64,000 nucleotides of DNA, from positions 17,974,001 to 18,038,000 of the forward strand of contig NC_056766.1 in assembly GCF_018687715.1 (NCBI RefSeq), in the 5' to 3' direction. The stretch is from Carya illinoinensis. Taxonomy: Eukaryota > Streptophyta > Magnoliopsida > Fagales > Juglandaceae. Each line of letters begins with the position of its first letter. Position 1 is the stretch's first letter. Below the pieces are notes generated by a model. That model saw only the letters and a program-made list of their open reading frames with translations. It had not been told where the DNA came from and did not search any database. Shown piece after piece: positions 21,722-33,619 of the stretch. A program made the position numbers and the translations under genes.

Positions 21722-22270
21722 GGAAATGTTCATCAATAATACAGAACAAAATAAATAATGAACCTTCAAACTCTTCGTATAAACCACGAACTTCGTATGG
21801 TACCAGAAAGATCAGAATCCTGATTAAGATGAAAAACCGATTAGCTAGAAACATCCATCATGTGCAGCTATATGTGATTGTGCACCAAAAGAAAATCTTT
21901 CTGATCATCAGGACGGATGAAAAAAGAATTTCCTCCGTAAACTTTTGCATGCAGTTCAAGACAATGCCATCAAGAAGCAAAGTTTTTTGTAAAAATACTT
22001 GTACCAAACTCATTACAATAGTCAGAAGAAGAAAGAAAAAACAGAAAACTCAGTCGGCGGGGTTGTCTCAGACATGTAATGAAATTAAAGCAGGCAATAA
22101 CTAGTACTTCCAAATGGCAAATATATGTATCATACAAGAGTTCATTGAACCTGATTGGTTAATATATGGATTCTGTCAATCGAGGAACAAAGCAACGCAA
22201 GTGAAGCTGGAAATTGGGTTTAGAAGTGTGCAGATGCAGCCATCATGCAGGTGTACAAGTTATATAGAAG
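21722..22270 (-). promoter_or_regulatory. CNGC 5' UTR and proximal promoter region
   Basis: The 550 bp upstream of the CNGC ATG are alignable with 39787-40160 upstream of the second copy (for example ataaaccacgaacttcgt in both). That conservation suggests transcribed leader and promoter sequence. I cannot place a TATA box or start site with confidence. Confidence 0.5.
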
Positions 22271-22335
22271 AGCTTTTGCGGTTTCCCATTGGTTAAAATC
22301 AATCCGTGTAGATTGTGTTAATCGAAAATATCTAA

Positions 22336-23396
22336 GAGCATTCTCATTAGATTATTCAAATACAAATGTACAATTTACATAATATGACATGATTTTATAT
22401 CTGTCTATTTCATTCAATACTTATTTCCACATTTGATTATCTATTTATTAGTCAAAATAATAATAAAATATTATAAATTTAATAATTTTTTTTGTAAATT
22501 CTTTTCTATTAATTTTTTTTCCTAAATTAAGAGCTTATATGAAAATGCATTATTATTTTTTATTAAATAATATAGAGAAATAATGTAGGAGAAAGAATGA
22601 GAATGGGAGGGAAAATAGAGGGAAGAGAGAAAGTGTATAAAAATATTATTTTTTTATTCATTTGGATGTGAAATAATAACAATCAAATTTGGTTGGAGCA
22701 CTCACAATGGCTAATGTATAATACAAAAAGCGTAAAATATTTAGAGAATTGTTCATAAAATAGTAACCCGCTACATGTAGCAGATGCTGTTCATCTTTTA
22801 AATAATTTTTTCATTATTTATATTTCATTTACTCTATCATGTCCTTTTAGTTTGTTAACATTTCAATAGAAATTCTTTTTATTGTTTATCATTTAAAACA
22901 CTTCAATTTTATTTTTTTCTAAAAAAAAATATCTTGGAAATATTATTTATCTATTTTTTCATATTTTATTTTATTTTAAATTTTTATTTAATTTATATAA
23001 TTTTATTTTATGTGTATAGGACTGAATCATATTACATTGTATATAATAATATATTGTAAATATAAAAAATATATGGATATTACAAATTTATTGGTAGAAA
23101 AGAAATGTTTAAAAAAATTAAAAATTATATATTATTTAAATGATATGAAGAAAAAAATAGATAAATTGATGTATGGTATATTGTAAAAGTGAGTATGTAA
23201 AATAGAAAAAATAGATTTTGATGATGTATTTTAAAGGATAAGATGGAGAATCTATTGAGAATGCTCTAAACTTTAATTTTACTGTAGCTAAAAGTTAAAA
23301 ATTTTGAAGTTAGATAATCTAATGTAGAGTATTTTTAAGTCATATTAGCTAAATTTCTTATTGAATTTACATTTACATAATCTAATGAGAATGCTC
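22336..23396. mobile_element. MITE, PIF/Harbinger-like, with TAA target duplication
   Basis: The ends are perfect inverted repeats: GAGCATTCTCATTAGATTA at 22336 and its complement ending at 23396. Both ends are flanked by TAA (22333-22335 and 23397-23399), the 3-bp target duplication typical of PIF/Harbinger and Tourist-type MITEs. The element is 1,061 bp, very AT-rich and non-coding. A related element appears nested inside it. Confidence 0.8.
22693..23271. mobile_element. Inner MITE-like copy nested in the larger MITE
   Basis: The left end gGAGCACTCACAATGG and the right end ATTGAGAATGCTC (to 23271) are imperfect inverted repeats related to those of the surrounding element. No clean target duplication is seen. 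It could be nested insertion or internal structure of one larger element. Confidence 0.5.
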
Positions 23397-23950
23397 TAAG
23401 TCGTAACGCATATATGGTCAACAAATTCTGCTATTTGGAAATGGAGACACATACAGGTAACAACATGAATATATGTTTTTAATTTATCACTATAAGCCAT
23501 CTGAATTTATAATATATATGGTACATAGTTTAACGCGTATTGAAAAATCAAACCTCCTAGACGATTTGCAAACTAGCGTAGCTTATATATAAAAATAAAA
23601 TAAAAAATAAAACAAACAAGCGCATAATGCGAATCGTATTATTGAAAAACTCATTGCATGCGCGCGCGCAACTTCCCGGCAAATTAAAGAGGCAAAATTA
23701 AAGAAACAAAAAAAACGCGTAAACCCTGGCCTGGACCACGCCGAATACTGCAAGCCACATGGGAAGTCAAGAAAGCAAAAGGGTCGAATTAGAGACAGAC
23801 CGTGAGATCATTGGGGTTCTCATTATTCAAGGAAAATACCATATCCAGATGAGAAAATATTTACCGAAATTTTATACCGAATTATTTTTTATATTTTTTT
23901 AATTTTTCCTTTTTATTTTATGATGGAGGAAGTATTTTATGCTCAAAATA
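23397..23950. repeat. CNGC upstream block, copy A
   Basis: This is alignable along most of its length with 27395-27800, and in part with 40500-40650 and 54460-54600. Shared strings include gcgcaacttccc, agaaagcaaaagggtcgaat, and gatcattggggttctc. It lies directly upstream of the intact CNGC, beyond the MITE. Confidence 0.75.
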
Positions 23951-25785
23951 CATATTCAGAATCTCATGTCAAGGTTTTCAAATGCCACATCATATCAAAC
24001 CCAAGTACTAAAGAGCTTCATATCATTTCACATGTTCGAAAATCAAAATAAAAATATCTTCATTTATTCACAGCAAAACTTGTTACAATTATGAATAAGA
24101 ACATTTTTATTTCATCAAAATAAAACTTTTCAAAAAAATTCATATTTGCTCTTTCTTAGTTCAGAAATAGAATGCACAAAAGCTAACTCATATATACACT
24201 AGTCATGATAAAACACACTCTCTTATCAGATTTCATGCATATGCAGAACAAATATCTAAAATCGTTTTCAGATTTTTATTAAGAAAAATAAATATGTATA
24301 TTTTCAAAGTCAACCTCATTTTATTTTTATTTTTATTTTTTTGTGCAAAGCTAGTATATGAATCTTGCTTACGTAAACTTCTTAATTTCTCTGAATTTTC
24401 TCACAATAGTGTTAAGGGAATATCAATCGTCACCTGTAGAAAAATCATATAACTTGAATAAATTTCTAATTGAACAGTTACCACGTAATTGTATCTGAAA
24501 TATCTATTTTAGTCTCTCAAAGAAACCTAAAATTCTCTTAACCCTAAAATACCATCATTTTCTAAATTTATCATTAACCACATAATTGAATCCCATACTA
24601 AAGAACATAATCGATCGAATAAATCTTCTGCTTAACACGAAATTAAATAAATACTTATATTCTAAAATATTCAAATATAACTTTATCAAATATGGCAAAA
24701 TAACTTAAATTATTTTTGAAAATTAACTTAATCATATTTAAGGCTTATATCACTATAAACTATTGTTAAAACGAAAATTTAATACAATAAAATAAAATAA
24801 AGTCGGTTAAGAATCAACATAGTTTTTTTTTTCTTTTTTTTTACAACAAAACCAATTTAAACAAAAACGCTCATACGAAGTCAGCCTATTTAAAATACTC
24901 TTAACAATTTCTGAAAAAAATAACAGCCAGTCTACACTTACGATTTGTAATATCAAATTCAAATAATATAAACAGCAGAAATTCATTTAGTAAGATAAAC
25001 TTAAATTCGTTGTAAAGCATTTAGAATAAACTTAAAATCTTATCATTTATTAATGCAAATAGCTGTAAAATATTTAATAGTGAATGCGTGAAAGTAAATT
25101 CTTGTACTTCAAACAAAGACCACTTAAAACAAGTTTAATATAAAAATCAATACATAAGGACATTTTGAAACATCAAACATGAACTGTAAGGCTGGGTACA
25201 AGAAGTAACGTACGTGAAATGAATAAAAGAAAGAACCAACCAAAATAAAACTGTGCAACACAGAGGCATACTCACCGACAGAGGAGGCCAGGGGACGACG
25301 GAAATGGTGGTTGGCCCGTGCAGAAAAGGTGATGGTAGGGGTTGGCCGGGGTCGACGATGGAGCACAGTGGCGGCAACAAGCTTGTGGAGGATTTGAGCA
25401 AGAACTAATTGCTCTGTTTTTGAGAAACAAAACGGGGCTGACTTCAACGTGGTTCCCGGTGGTTGGCGTCACGAGTGTGGTGCAGGTACGGTGGTTCGCA
25501 TTGCGGCTGAGGCGACTGAGCAGAGATTGACGTCCTAGTTGGTTGTGGTTGGTCTGCGTCCCTGGTGTTGCGGCGTGGAGGTAAGGCTGGTTTTGCAAAG
25601 AGGGTGGCTTACGAGTTACCATGTAAGGAACAAATATAAACTGAAAAGCCATTGAGAAAGAAGGAAGGAGAGACGTGCACCATCAGAAAACTGTGGAAAA
25701 CGACGTACGGGGCGAAAGCGTGTAGGGCAAAGTACATAGGCGATGCGCGTGAATTATTTACAAGAGTTTTTCTAGTAAGCCATTC
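23951..25785. other. AT-rich stretch, then GC-rich stretch, no gene seen
   Basis: From 23951 to 25120 the sequence is strongly AT-rich without motifs. From 25250 to 25640 it is GC-rich, and overlapping open frames on both strands arise there without recognisable protein features. The pattern resembles a degraded LTR, but no ends were found. Confidence 0.4.
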
Positions 25786-25802
25786 TGCAAACCCACTTAC
25801 CT

Positions 25803-26671
25803 TTTTTTTTCTTTTTCTAAGCAAGCATAACATTGAAAATAAAAGATGATACAAGTTAGAAAGGATGGGGTTCTCCAAGAAATTTTCCAAAGCAAACAAC
25901 CACAATACAAATGAGGTAGAAAAAAAGAAAAAAAAAAAGGTTTTAAGACTAATTTCTTAGTCTATATCTAAACCCTACAAAGAGGGTATCGTCTTAAAAG
26001 ACGTTTTGAAGGTAAGCCACTGCCAAAAGCGGTGCAAGCGAAAGCACTGTAGTTGAAAGTCTTGAAGTATTTGTTGGTAAGGTCATTAGTCTCTTTTACA
26101 AGATCACCAGTTAGGGAAAGAAAAACTCCTGATAGACTGGTATCGGAGGGGCAGAAAAGCAGTCGCCGAAAAGCCAAACAGCGCCTCTGGAGTGGCGCGT
26201 GAAGACCAAGTGCCGGTTGAAAAGATGAGAGGTCGAGCCAATCTGCAAGATCGGAGGGCGGGGAGTCTACTGGTATGACACGTGTAGCCGACGGAGCTGT
26301 CGGAGAGCGGCGGCGCGTGAGTGCCACGTGCGGAAACAAGCCGCTCGTGAGGGCCACGCACAGACTTTTTTGGCGCGGTTCCACGTCATTCCAGAAGATC
26401 GGCGGAAGGCGAACGTAATGGTGGGGCGCGTGTCGACTTTTCATGGCTATAAAGCTGCAGATCTGAGAAAATCTGAACCGGTAGAAAAACACTACCATAT
26501 AAGCATATTCAAATATAGGTAGTTGAAAATGAACGGAAAAAGAAAACGAGATGGAGAGGAAGGTGGAGCTGGAACTCACACCTTCCTCTCCGGCAAAAAC
26601 AAACAGAGAGATTTGTTTTTCTAGAGAGGAGTCAAAACTTCTCTTTCTAAAAAGAAACAAACGGAAGCTAT
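25803..26671 (-). mobile_element. Poly-A retroposon with 17-bp target duplication
   Basis: TGCAAACCCACTTACCT (25786-25802) and TGCAAACCCGCTTACCT (26672-26688) flank 869 bp with one mismatch. On the minus strand the insert ends in an A-rich tail (25803-25820) preceded by a LINE-like 3' end (ATTTTCAATGTTATGCTTGC). This is the structure left by LINE-machinery retroposition. An open frame 26726-25968 (252 codons) crosses the 5' target duplication, so it is not the original frame of the inserted RNA. It is probably an internally deleted LINE or a retroposed transcript; the source is unknown. Confidence 0.75.
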
Positions 26672-26688
26672 TGCAAACCCGCTTACCT

Positions 26689-27394
26689 AATATGAGAAAG
26701 TTGGATTTTAACAAAAATAGTGCCAATTTGAATTGAGCTTTGTTACGTATAAATAAAGTCGCATATTAATTTGTATATTAATATTAATTCTTTCATATTC
26801 AAAATTTAAATTAGTATTATTTTCAATAAAATTTACTTTTTGACCAATCAATTAGATTAGTGTACATATTAGTACGCAGTTGTATTTGTAACTAACTTTT
26901 TCAATTTGAGTTTTAAATATAAAGAAAATAATTGGTATACATATCAGTATGCAAATTCGCTTGTAAGTAATAAAACTCAAACTATAAAGTGTTTTTGAAT
27001 AACCCAAGTGGGTAACGTGCATGCAAAGGAACCTATGCTACGTGGTGTATGCTTGATCTCACGGGCTTGGGGTTTTGAGCATTGGGTAGAGCCATTTCAA
27101 ATATTTGGACTCACAGTTTGGATGGTATAGGAAAAGATTATAAATGCTCTTCCCTAAATTTTGGATCACGGCTTAATTTAAAAAATAAAATAATCAAACT
27201 TGTTCTAAATAAATAAATCGACCCTTAAAAATATTATTAAACTAAATATCATATTAAAGAAAAAAAGTCATAATCGATCAAAACAGAGATTTTAGACCTG
27301 TAGTGCCTCATAAAATAGATATATATAATATATGTATGTATATATGAAAATTTAAATAGAGATTTCTGCAACCACCCTTCGTGTATGTCTCTGA
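26689..27394. other. AT-rich intergenic DNA
   Basis: About 700 bp with no open frame of interest, no repeat ends and no recognised motif. Confidence 0.6.
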
Positions 27395-27800
27395 ACACGC
27401 GTTTTTAATTTACGATCAACTAATTCCGCTATTTGGAAGTGGAAACACATACATCTGGCAATAACATGAATATATGTTTTTAATTCAATTCATCAATATA
27501 AAGAGCAATTCTACGTAAAATCTCTAAATGAGGACTGCACGTAGCAGTGCACATTGAAAAACTCATGGAATGCGCAACTTCCCAACAAATTAAAGAGGCA
27601 AAATTAAAGAACCAACAAACCGCGTAAACCCAGAAAGCAAAAGGGTCGAATTAGAGACAGATTGTGAGATCATTGGGGTTCTCGTTTCTCAAGGAAAATA
27701 CTATATCCAGATGAGAAAATATTTACCGAAATTTTATACCAAATTATTTTTTATATTTTTTTAATTTTTTCTTTTTATTTTATGATTGAGGAAGTATTTT
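27395..27800. repeat. CNGC upstream block, copy B (orphan)
   Basis: This is clearly the same sequence as 23397-23950 (shared gagatcattggggttctc, atatccagatgagaaaatatttaccg). No CNGC exon follows it on the left before 22.3 kb, so this copy has no gene of its own. Confidence 0.75.
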
Positions 27801-28107
27801 TTAATGAGTTTATGATTCTTTTTCTTTTTTAAAAAATGTTTAAGATATTTAAAAAAACTTTGAAGAAAAAAGATAAAAGAAAAAGAAAAAAATCTGACAC
27901 TAATAAATTTGATACAAAATCTGACACTTTGACATTCATTTAGCCACGCAAAGAAAATTACTAGAACTCCGATACTTAACAAAAACAAGATTAGTAATTT
28001 TTACTTTCTGTTCTAGAAAATTATGTACCAATGTCAGATTTATGAATCTTTAGGTCTAAATTTAGACTGGAAAATACATAGATGCATGTAGTAAATCTCA
28101 CATTATT
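27801..28107. other. AT-rich intergenic DNA before Gypsy LTR
   Basis: This holds A/T-rich runs only, and no gene was seen. Confidence 0.6.
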
Positions 28108-28736
28108 TGTAAAACCCCCCAAGCACAAAAGGCCCAGAGGCTAGGCTAGTATCTAGAGGCCTATACCCACCAAGCCGCTTGGCCCGATCGAGTGTCCCCA
28201 ACCTATATAAACGATTCTAGGGCTTTGAGGCAGGAACAATATGCTATTCTAAGAGCATGGGAAAGCTGCCCCAACGAAAGGGAGGAAGAATGTGCCATCT
28301 CGACAGGACAAAATCCTAAGACAGAACAGAGGATCATGCCACATTAAATACTCTCACTAAAGGATTACGCCACATTAAATACATTTCTCAGAGGGCCACG
28401 CCTCATTAAATGGGTATGGCGAAAGGGATTTCAGAAGGACATCCCTCCCTTCAACCAAAGGGCATGGCTGCTTGGCCCTCGAGGCAATATATAAAAGAGA
28501 ACCAACAAGTACCAAACCAGGGTTACACTCTGTGCTCAGTACACTTTCTAAATTCTCTCCTTTTCTCTACTCTCCCGCATATTTTCTAAGTGTCTTATTG
28601 ACTTTAGGCATCAGAGGCTCCTTCGGCTGCCCAAGGTCCTTCTCCTACCAATCTCTTTTTTGTGTTCACAAGCGCTTAAGACTGAAGACCCATACTTCTG
28701 AGAGCCCAACCCATAGATGTATGAAAGACGATGTCA
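28108..28736 (+). repeat. 5' LTR of the Gypsy remnant
   Basis: It starts TGTAAAACCCCCCAAGC and ends GACGATGTCA. Four bases later TGGCATCATCTGTCGGA (28741-28757) resembles the TGGCGCCGTCTGTGGGA primer site of many plant Gypsy elements. No matching 3' LTR was found to the right. Confidence 0.75.
28488..28497 (+). promoter_or_regulatory. TATA box in Gypsy LTR
   Basis: TATATAAAAG stands 240 bp before the LTR end, followed by a CT-rich leader. Its position fits an LTR promoter. Confidence 0.6.
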
Positions 28737-28785
28737 ATAGTGGCATCATCTGTCGGATCCTACAAAAACTTTATCTGTCCTTCGT

Positions 28786-29680
28786 ATGCTTACAAGAACC
28801 TGTTCTCGGATAGTTCGAGACCAAGAAGAAACAACTTCAGCAAACATGGAGGCTAGAATAGCAAAAATGGAGCAACTCATAGGAAAGATGACTACTAAGG
28901 TGGGTGTCCTCCTCGAGGAAAACAAGGCCATCAAGGATAACATCCAAGAACCAGTGCACGATGAAGAACCCAGCGCCAGTGAACATCATGGGTCTAGACA
29001 CATAGACAGAGGCGACAATGAACATGAAGATAGGAAGAATATGCAGGACAAACTGCGCAACCTCAAAGGAAAGTACAAGGAGATGGCGAGAAAAATGGGC
29101 AACTCATCACCGGAGGACCAGTTGCTCCTTAGCACAGACCAACCATACAGCGCGGAAGTAATAGCGATACCTGTATTGCCAAAGTTTCAGGTGCCCCCGT
29201 GGAGATGTACGACAGGATTCGGGACCCACTCAAGCATTTCGAAACTTTCAAGGCACACATGACCTTACATGGTTTCCTTGGAGAGGTAGCTTGCAAGGCC
29301 TTCCCATTAACCTTGAGAGGACTGGTAAAGGTGTGGTTCAGTTCCTTAGCACCTACCTACATCGAAAGTTTTAGAAAGCTGGCCTACCCATTCCTCATGT
29401 ATTTCATGGCTAGCGGGAGAAGAAGATGTCTTGCAGCATTACTTCTCACCATCAAGAAGAGAGAGGACGAGAGCCTGAAAGCCTACCTGTCTAGGTTCAA
29501 CAAAAAGCACATGACGGTAGAGAAACAGGATGAGAAGATCACCCTAGCGGTGATCCTAGGGGGAGTATGGCCTAGGTCAGCATTCATGGCAGAGCTAGCT
29601 AAGAGAACACCCACAACCATACGGGAGTTCATGGACGAAGCAACTTCATCAATGCCGAGGACACACTTCGTGCCCTAACC
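28786..29680 (+). pseudogene. Gypsy gag (Retrotrans_gag), one frameshift
   Basis: The first frame (28786 to about 29200) is hydrophilic, with a coiled coil around ARIAKMEQLIGKMT, and reaches VLPKFQVP. A one-base shift then moves to 29199-29678, which carries the Retrotrans_gag capsid: YDRIRDPLKHFETFKAHM, CKAFPLTLRGLVKVWFSSL, ESLKAYLSRFNKK. Gag forms the virus-like particle of the element. The frameshift and the stop at 29678 make it non-functional. Confidence 0.85.
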
Positions 29681-30615
29681 AAACCAAGGAGAAAGGAACT
29701 AAAGCGGGTAAACAGAAAGGGAAAGGCCTCGGCTAAAGGCCCCGCTAGCGAAAAAGCAGAAAAGAAGCCGCGTGAGGTGAGGAAGGAGAAGCCCTCATCG
29801 AGGAATGTGGCATACCAGTAGGACTGCTCAATGTTCGCCATCCAGAGAGATGACCGCTAGCCCGATTAGGAGGATGACCAATTGACACGCCACTACTGCA
29901 CCTATTACCAATCGACCACCCACAACACGGACAACTATCATTCCCCGCGAGGGAGGATGAACAAGGTAGATTGAACAACATCGAGGTATCCCCCCATAGG
30001 GGCTACAGGCAAAGGAGAGTGGAAAGTCTGCGGAGAAGAGAAGCTGAGCAAGAACCTATATGTGGTTTGTGATACTCCGTATTTCTTGTGTTTTAATTAA
30101 ATAATTATTTTATTTATTATTATTATGGGTTTTCTTGTTTTACATTTAATATGATTCATGGTATTATTTTATGATTTCTAAGTGTGAAATTTATTTCCAT
30201 GTGTTTTTCTTGTTATTAATTATTGTTTATTATTTAAATTACTTTTTATTTTAAATTATTTTATTGTTGGATTTACTATTTTATTTTACTTAGTTACTGT
30301 GTTTTTTTTTTTAATTTAAATTATCGTTTTAAATCATTTTTGTTGGATCAGTTTTAAGACCACGAGATGTAGGGACTAGATATAATTTCTTTCCCTTTCT
30401 CTTTTTCCCTTGTTCTTTTCTTTTCTTTTTCTTCCCTTTTCCACTTTTTCTTTTTCCTTTTCCCTTTTTCTCCCCCCATCCCACGTGACTTCTCCTCTTT
30501 TCCCTCATGTGCATCTCTTCGTCTCCAACCCCCCACCCGCCACTAGACCTCACCTCCCACCTCACCTTCATATACACCTGCCAACCTCTGCCACCCTAGC
30601 CTCCATTCCCCACGC

Positions 30616-30618
<3 letters not shown>

Positions 30619-30702
<84 letters not shown>
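30619..30702. repeat. (CT)42 microsatellite
   Basis: This is an uninterrupted CT run of 84 bases. It produces long meaningless Ser/Leu open frames on the plus strand. It lies where the leader of the LTR transcript would be. Confidence 0.98.
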
Positions 30703-30705
<3 letters not shown>

Positions 30706-31464
30706 GCTTATCATTTGGGTTCTTCCACCTTGAGTCGCCATCCGCTGTCACCTAGCCACCACACCACCACCAACAGCTTCCCCTTCTACTTGTGACCTCC
30801 CCTAGCCAATCTTATGCCCCATTGTGACCCCTAACTACCGCTCTCTCTCTCACTCTCCCACGACCTCTCTCCATTTTTTCTTGGTCGATCTCCTTCGTGC
30901 GCCACCACCCATGGCCTCCAGCCACCCATCAACTCCACCGACCTCTATAAACCCCTCCTTGGCCAGCTCAAGTCTTCCTTAGATCCCTTCAAATTTTTCA
31001 GTTTTGAAACCCACGACCATCACTTGAAAACACTGCTTCTCCGCTACTCCACCACTTTTGGCGTCACCTTTGATATTCCAGAGTTGCCTTTCGCCGTTGT
31101 AAGTAATTTTTCAAACGATTTTCTTGATATTTAAATATATTTTTACACCAACATGTTTTATGTAGTATGATTGGTCGTGACAGGCCTTGGGTTCGAGAAG
31201 TGTTAGAAAATTTATTGTAGTTGTTGTTAGATATTTTGGGCCCGATTGGAGGATGGGTTTCTTTGTAGAGTTGGTTTGTGGATTTGTGCACTTGGATTTG
31301 TGATTGGTGTATTTTATCTGATGTGTGATGAGCCATGACATCATATATACTGTTTGCATGCATTTTCATATTTCATGTTTGAAAATTGAGTTTTCATGTT
31401 AAGAAATGATTTTGGGTGCATATGTAACTAATGGATTGAAAGAAACGAAAGAAAGGAAAAGTGA

Positions 31465-31660
31465 ATTGTATGGATGGTGATAAGCAGGGACGGTTGTAAG
31501 TACAGCCTGTGATTCCCACCTACAATACTAGCTATAAGGATTGTGGTAAGTAGGGATGGTGGTAAATCCCACCTGTGATTCCCACAGTGCTACCAATAGG
31601 GATGGTAGTTAGCAAGAATGATGGTAAGTCCTGCCTATGATTCCCGCTTACAGTGACTAA
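31465..31660. repeat. Minisatellite, about 60-bp unit
   Basis: The strings ggatggt(g/a)ataag and cctgtgattcccacc recur about three times with variable spacing. This is a degenerate tandem array inside the LTR-like insertion. Confidence 0.7.
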
Positions 31661-31689
31661 ATGAATGGATATGTTGGGCCAAGTTCTGG

Positions 31690-31740
<51 letters not shown>
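31690..31740. repeat. A51 homopolymer
   Basis: This is a run of 51 adenines in the middle of the LTR-like insertion. The length may be an assembly estimate. No retroposon target duplication was seen around it. Confidence 0.95.
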
Positions 31741-31741
<1 letters not shown>

Positions 31742-32439
31742 CAGTTTATGATTAAATGGATACAATGAACATTTTCTGGGAAAAAGTGAATTTATGTTTG
31801 GGCCATTTTCTGGCAGATGGTATTTAATAGACGTGTTTTGGGCCAAATGGGGTTTTTGGCATGCGTTAGAAATATGGTCACTTTCGGGGAAAAGGATGGG
31901 TTTGGTCTCATGCATGTTTCATCTTGTGCATGGATATATATTGGTTGCATTAATGTGTCTTTATCTCTTGGGTTGTTTGGTAGATTACTTACAGATATTC
32001 ATAATCTCACCGTGATAATCCTACCCTATGGTTCCTTTTTATGGTATCGTAGATTTTGATGCAGAGGTGAAAATTGAGCCTAAGGTATCGGCTCTATTGG
32101 AGGAGTGACTTGTGGTCGCTTTTAGATCACGGGATTTGTTTTCCTTTTTGGTTATGTATTTGGCTTTTTTCTTTATTTTGCTAGATAACTATATAACTTT
32201 TTTGAATGAATTTTTTTTTTATGATTTTGTATTTAAATTCTAGTACTTAGTTGGCTATTTTTATTTATCCGCTACGTTTTTTAATAAACACTTTTTGCAT
32301 ATACACAAATTTAGCACTAGCGTTTGGGGTGTGTGATTCATGTTGTCATTATTCTAGTGTCACAATTCCCGCCTTTTCCACACGTGGCAGTCGAGGTGCC
32401 ACATGGTCCCCCCCAGTAGCCGCACTGAGAAATACCCCT

Positions 32440-33300
32440 AATCGAGAAAATCAAAACCATAGCAGGGGGTTTGCCAGCGAGGAAGTGACCTCCTCCAAGA
32501 GGAAGGCACATGCCAGGGAGGCTCGTTACCGAGAGGTACACCCGACGGCATTCAACCCTACCAAATACGAGATGAGCGAACCTACTCCCATGATCTCCTT
32601 TAGGGAAGATGATGAGGTGGGATTCCTCTACCACATGACAATGCCCTTGTAGTGACCATGCAAATTGCCAACTTCACCACGAGGAGGATTCTTATTGACA
32701 ATGGCAGCTTAGTTGACATCTTGTTCTTGGAAACATTTACCCTCATGGGAACAGACACTACACAACTCCAACTAGCACTGATGCCATTAGGCCCCATTTG
32801 GTTACACAGTTCAAATGAGATGAGATGAGATGTTTTGAATAGTAATGAATGAAATATTGTTATAAATTAAATTTTTAATATTAATTTTGTATTGGGATTT
32901 GAAAAAGTTAAATTGTTTATTATATTTTGTATGGAAATTTGAAAAAGTTGTAATGATAATATGAGATGAGATTATTTAAAAGGCTTCTCCGAAGAGACGA
33001 TCTAGCTTGCCGGGAAAATCACCCTATCTGTCTTGGCAGGTAACGCTCCTTGCACGCCCCCTATCATGGTCGAATTCCTGGTTGTGAAGGTCCCCTCCTC
33101 TTACAACGCTATCATTGATGAATCGACCCTCAACAAGCTCAAGGCAATCACCTATACCTATCATTTGAAGATGAAGTTCACAACTACTCAAGGAGTAGGG
33201 GAAATCTATGGAGAGCAGGTCCTGGCACGCGAGTGTTACATGCAAGAACTGAAGCTAAAACCCGACGAGTTCCCCACAATACACCCCCTAGACCATTAGG
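32440..33300 (+). pseudogene. Gypsy protease region, split and frameshifted
   Basis: LIEKIKTIAGGLP is followed, in another frame, by SSKRKAHAREARYREV and [20 protein letters not shown], and then by [27 protein letters not shown], the retropepsin-like site (D-N-G-S for the usual D-S-G-S). After the MITE it resumes with LAGNAPCTPPIMVEFLVVKV and YNAIIDESTLNKLKAI. This is the conserved plant Gypsy segment between gag and polymerase. It stops at 33299. Confidence 0.8.
32790..32985. mobile_element. MITE inside the Gypsy protease
   Basis: The insert starts gGCCCCATTTGGTTACACAG after TTA and contains repeated GAGATGAGATGAGATG, GATTTGAAAAAGTT, and a closing ATGAGATGAGATTAT before TTTA. TTA on both sides would fit a Tourist/Harbinger target site, but the expected right inverted repeat is missing, so the right end is uncertain. 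The same family occurs at 48733-48945. Confidence 0.7.
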
Positions 33301-33619
33301 ACCAATGAATAGTGCCAATATACGCCCCATAAGAAGCCGCAGCTAGCTTTTGTCAGAGACTCAATCCGCCAAGACTGGAGGAGGGGAGGAGGGTGCATAT
33401 AGGAAAAGCAAGGAGCAAACCGGTCCCACCTACAATTGTGTAAATTCTATTTTCTGATGTATGAACTTTATTAATGGAAAACATTAGTTTTTTTAGGAAT
33501 TCAACGAGTAAGGCCAAAATCTCTATCAGTAGTAATCTTCGCTTATGAATATCTCCTTTAACGACTAAATATTTACAGACTGATTGCCTTTCCATGGGGA
33601 ACCAAAATGATGGATGGAA
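33301..33619. other. Non-coding Gypsy internal sequence
   Basis: This continues from the protease segment without an open frame. No motif was recognised. Confidence 0.5.

Larger units (their letters stand above)
30068..32364 (+). mobile_element. LTR-like insertion in the Gypsy remnant (solo LTR candidate)
   Basis: It starts TGTGATACTCC and ends AGTGTCACA, a short inverted pair typical of plant Gypsy LTRs, and it separates gag from protease of the surrounding element. It contains a long CT run, a 51-base A run, a minisatellite, and near 32010 a segment (ctcaccgtgataatcc) also found near 53620 in the 5.1-kb solo LTR. A 5-bp target duplication was not found (TGGTT left, ATTCC right), so the ends may be imprecise. 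Confidence 0.6.

Noticed and set aside
21651..21854. Upstream extension of CNGC exon 1 in the frame ending ARQPGE
   Set aside because: That frame would meet TGA directly after the splice to exon 2 in both gene copies; the frame starting MRTRRPRRQ stays open.
25968..26726. 252-codon open frame on the minus strand as a gene
   Set aside because: It crosses the target duplication of a retroposon, so its start lies outside the inserted RNA; no domain is recognisable.
30410..30733. Open frame with long Ser-Leu repeats
   Set aside because: It is a translation of the CT microsatellite and its CT-rich flank.
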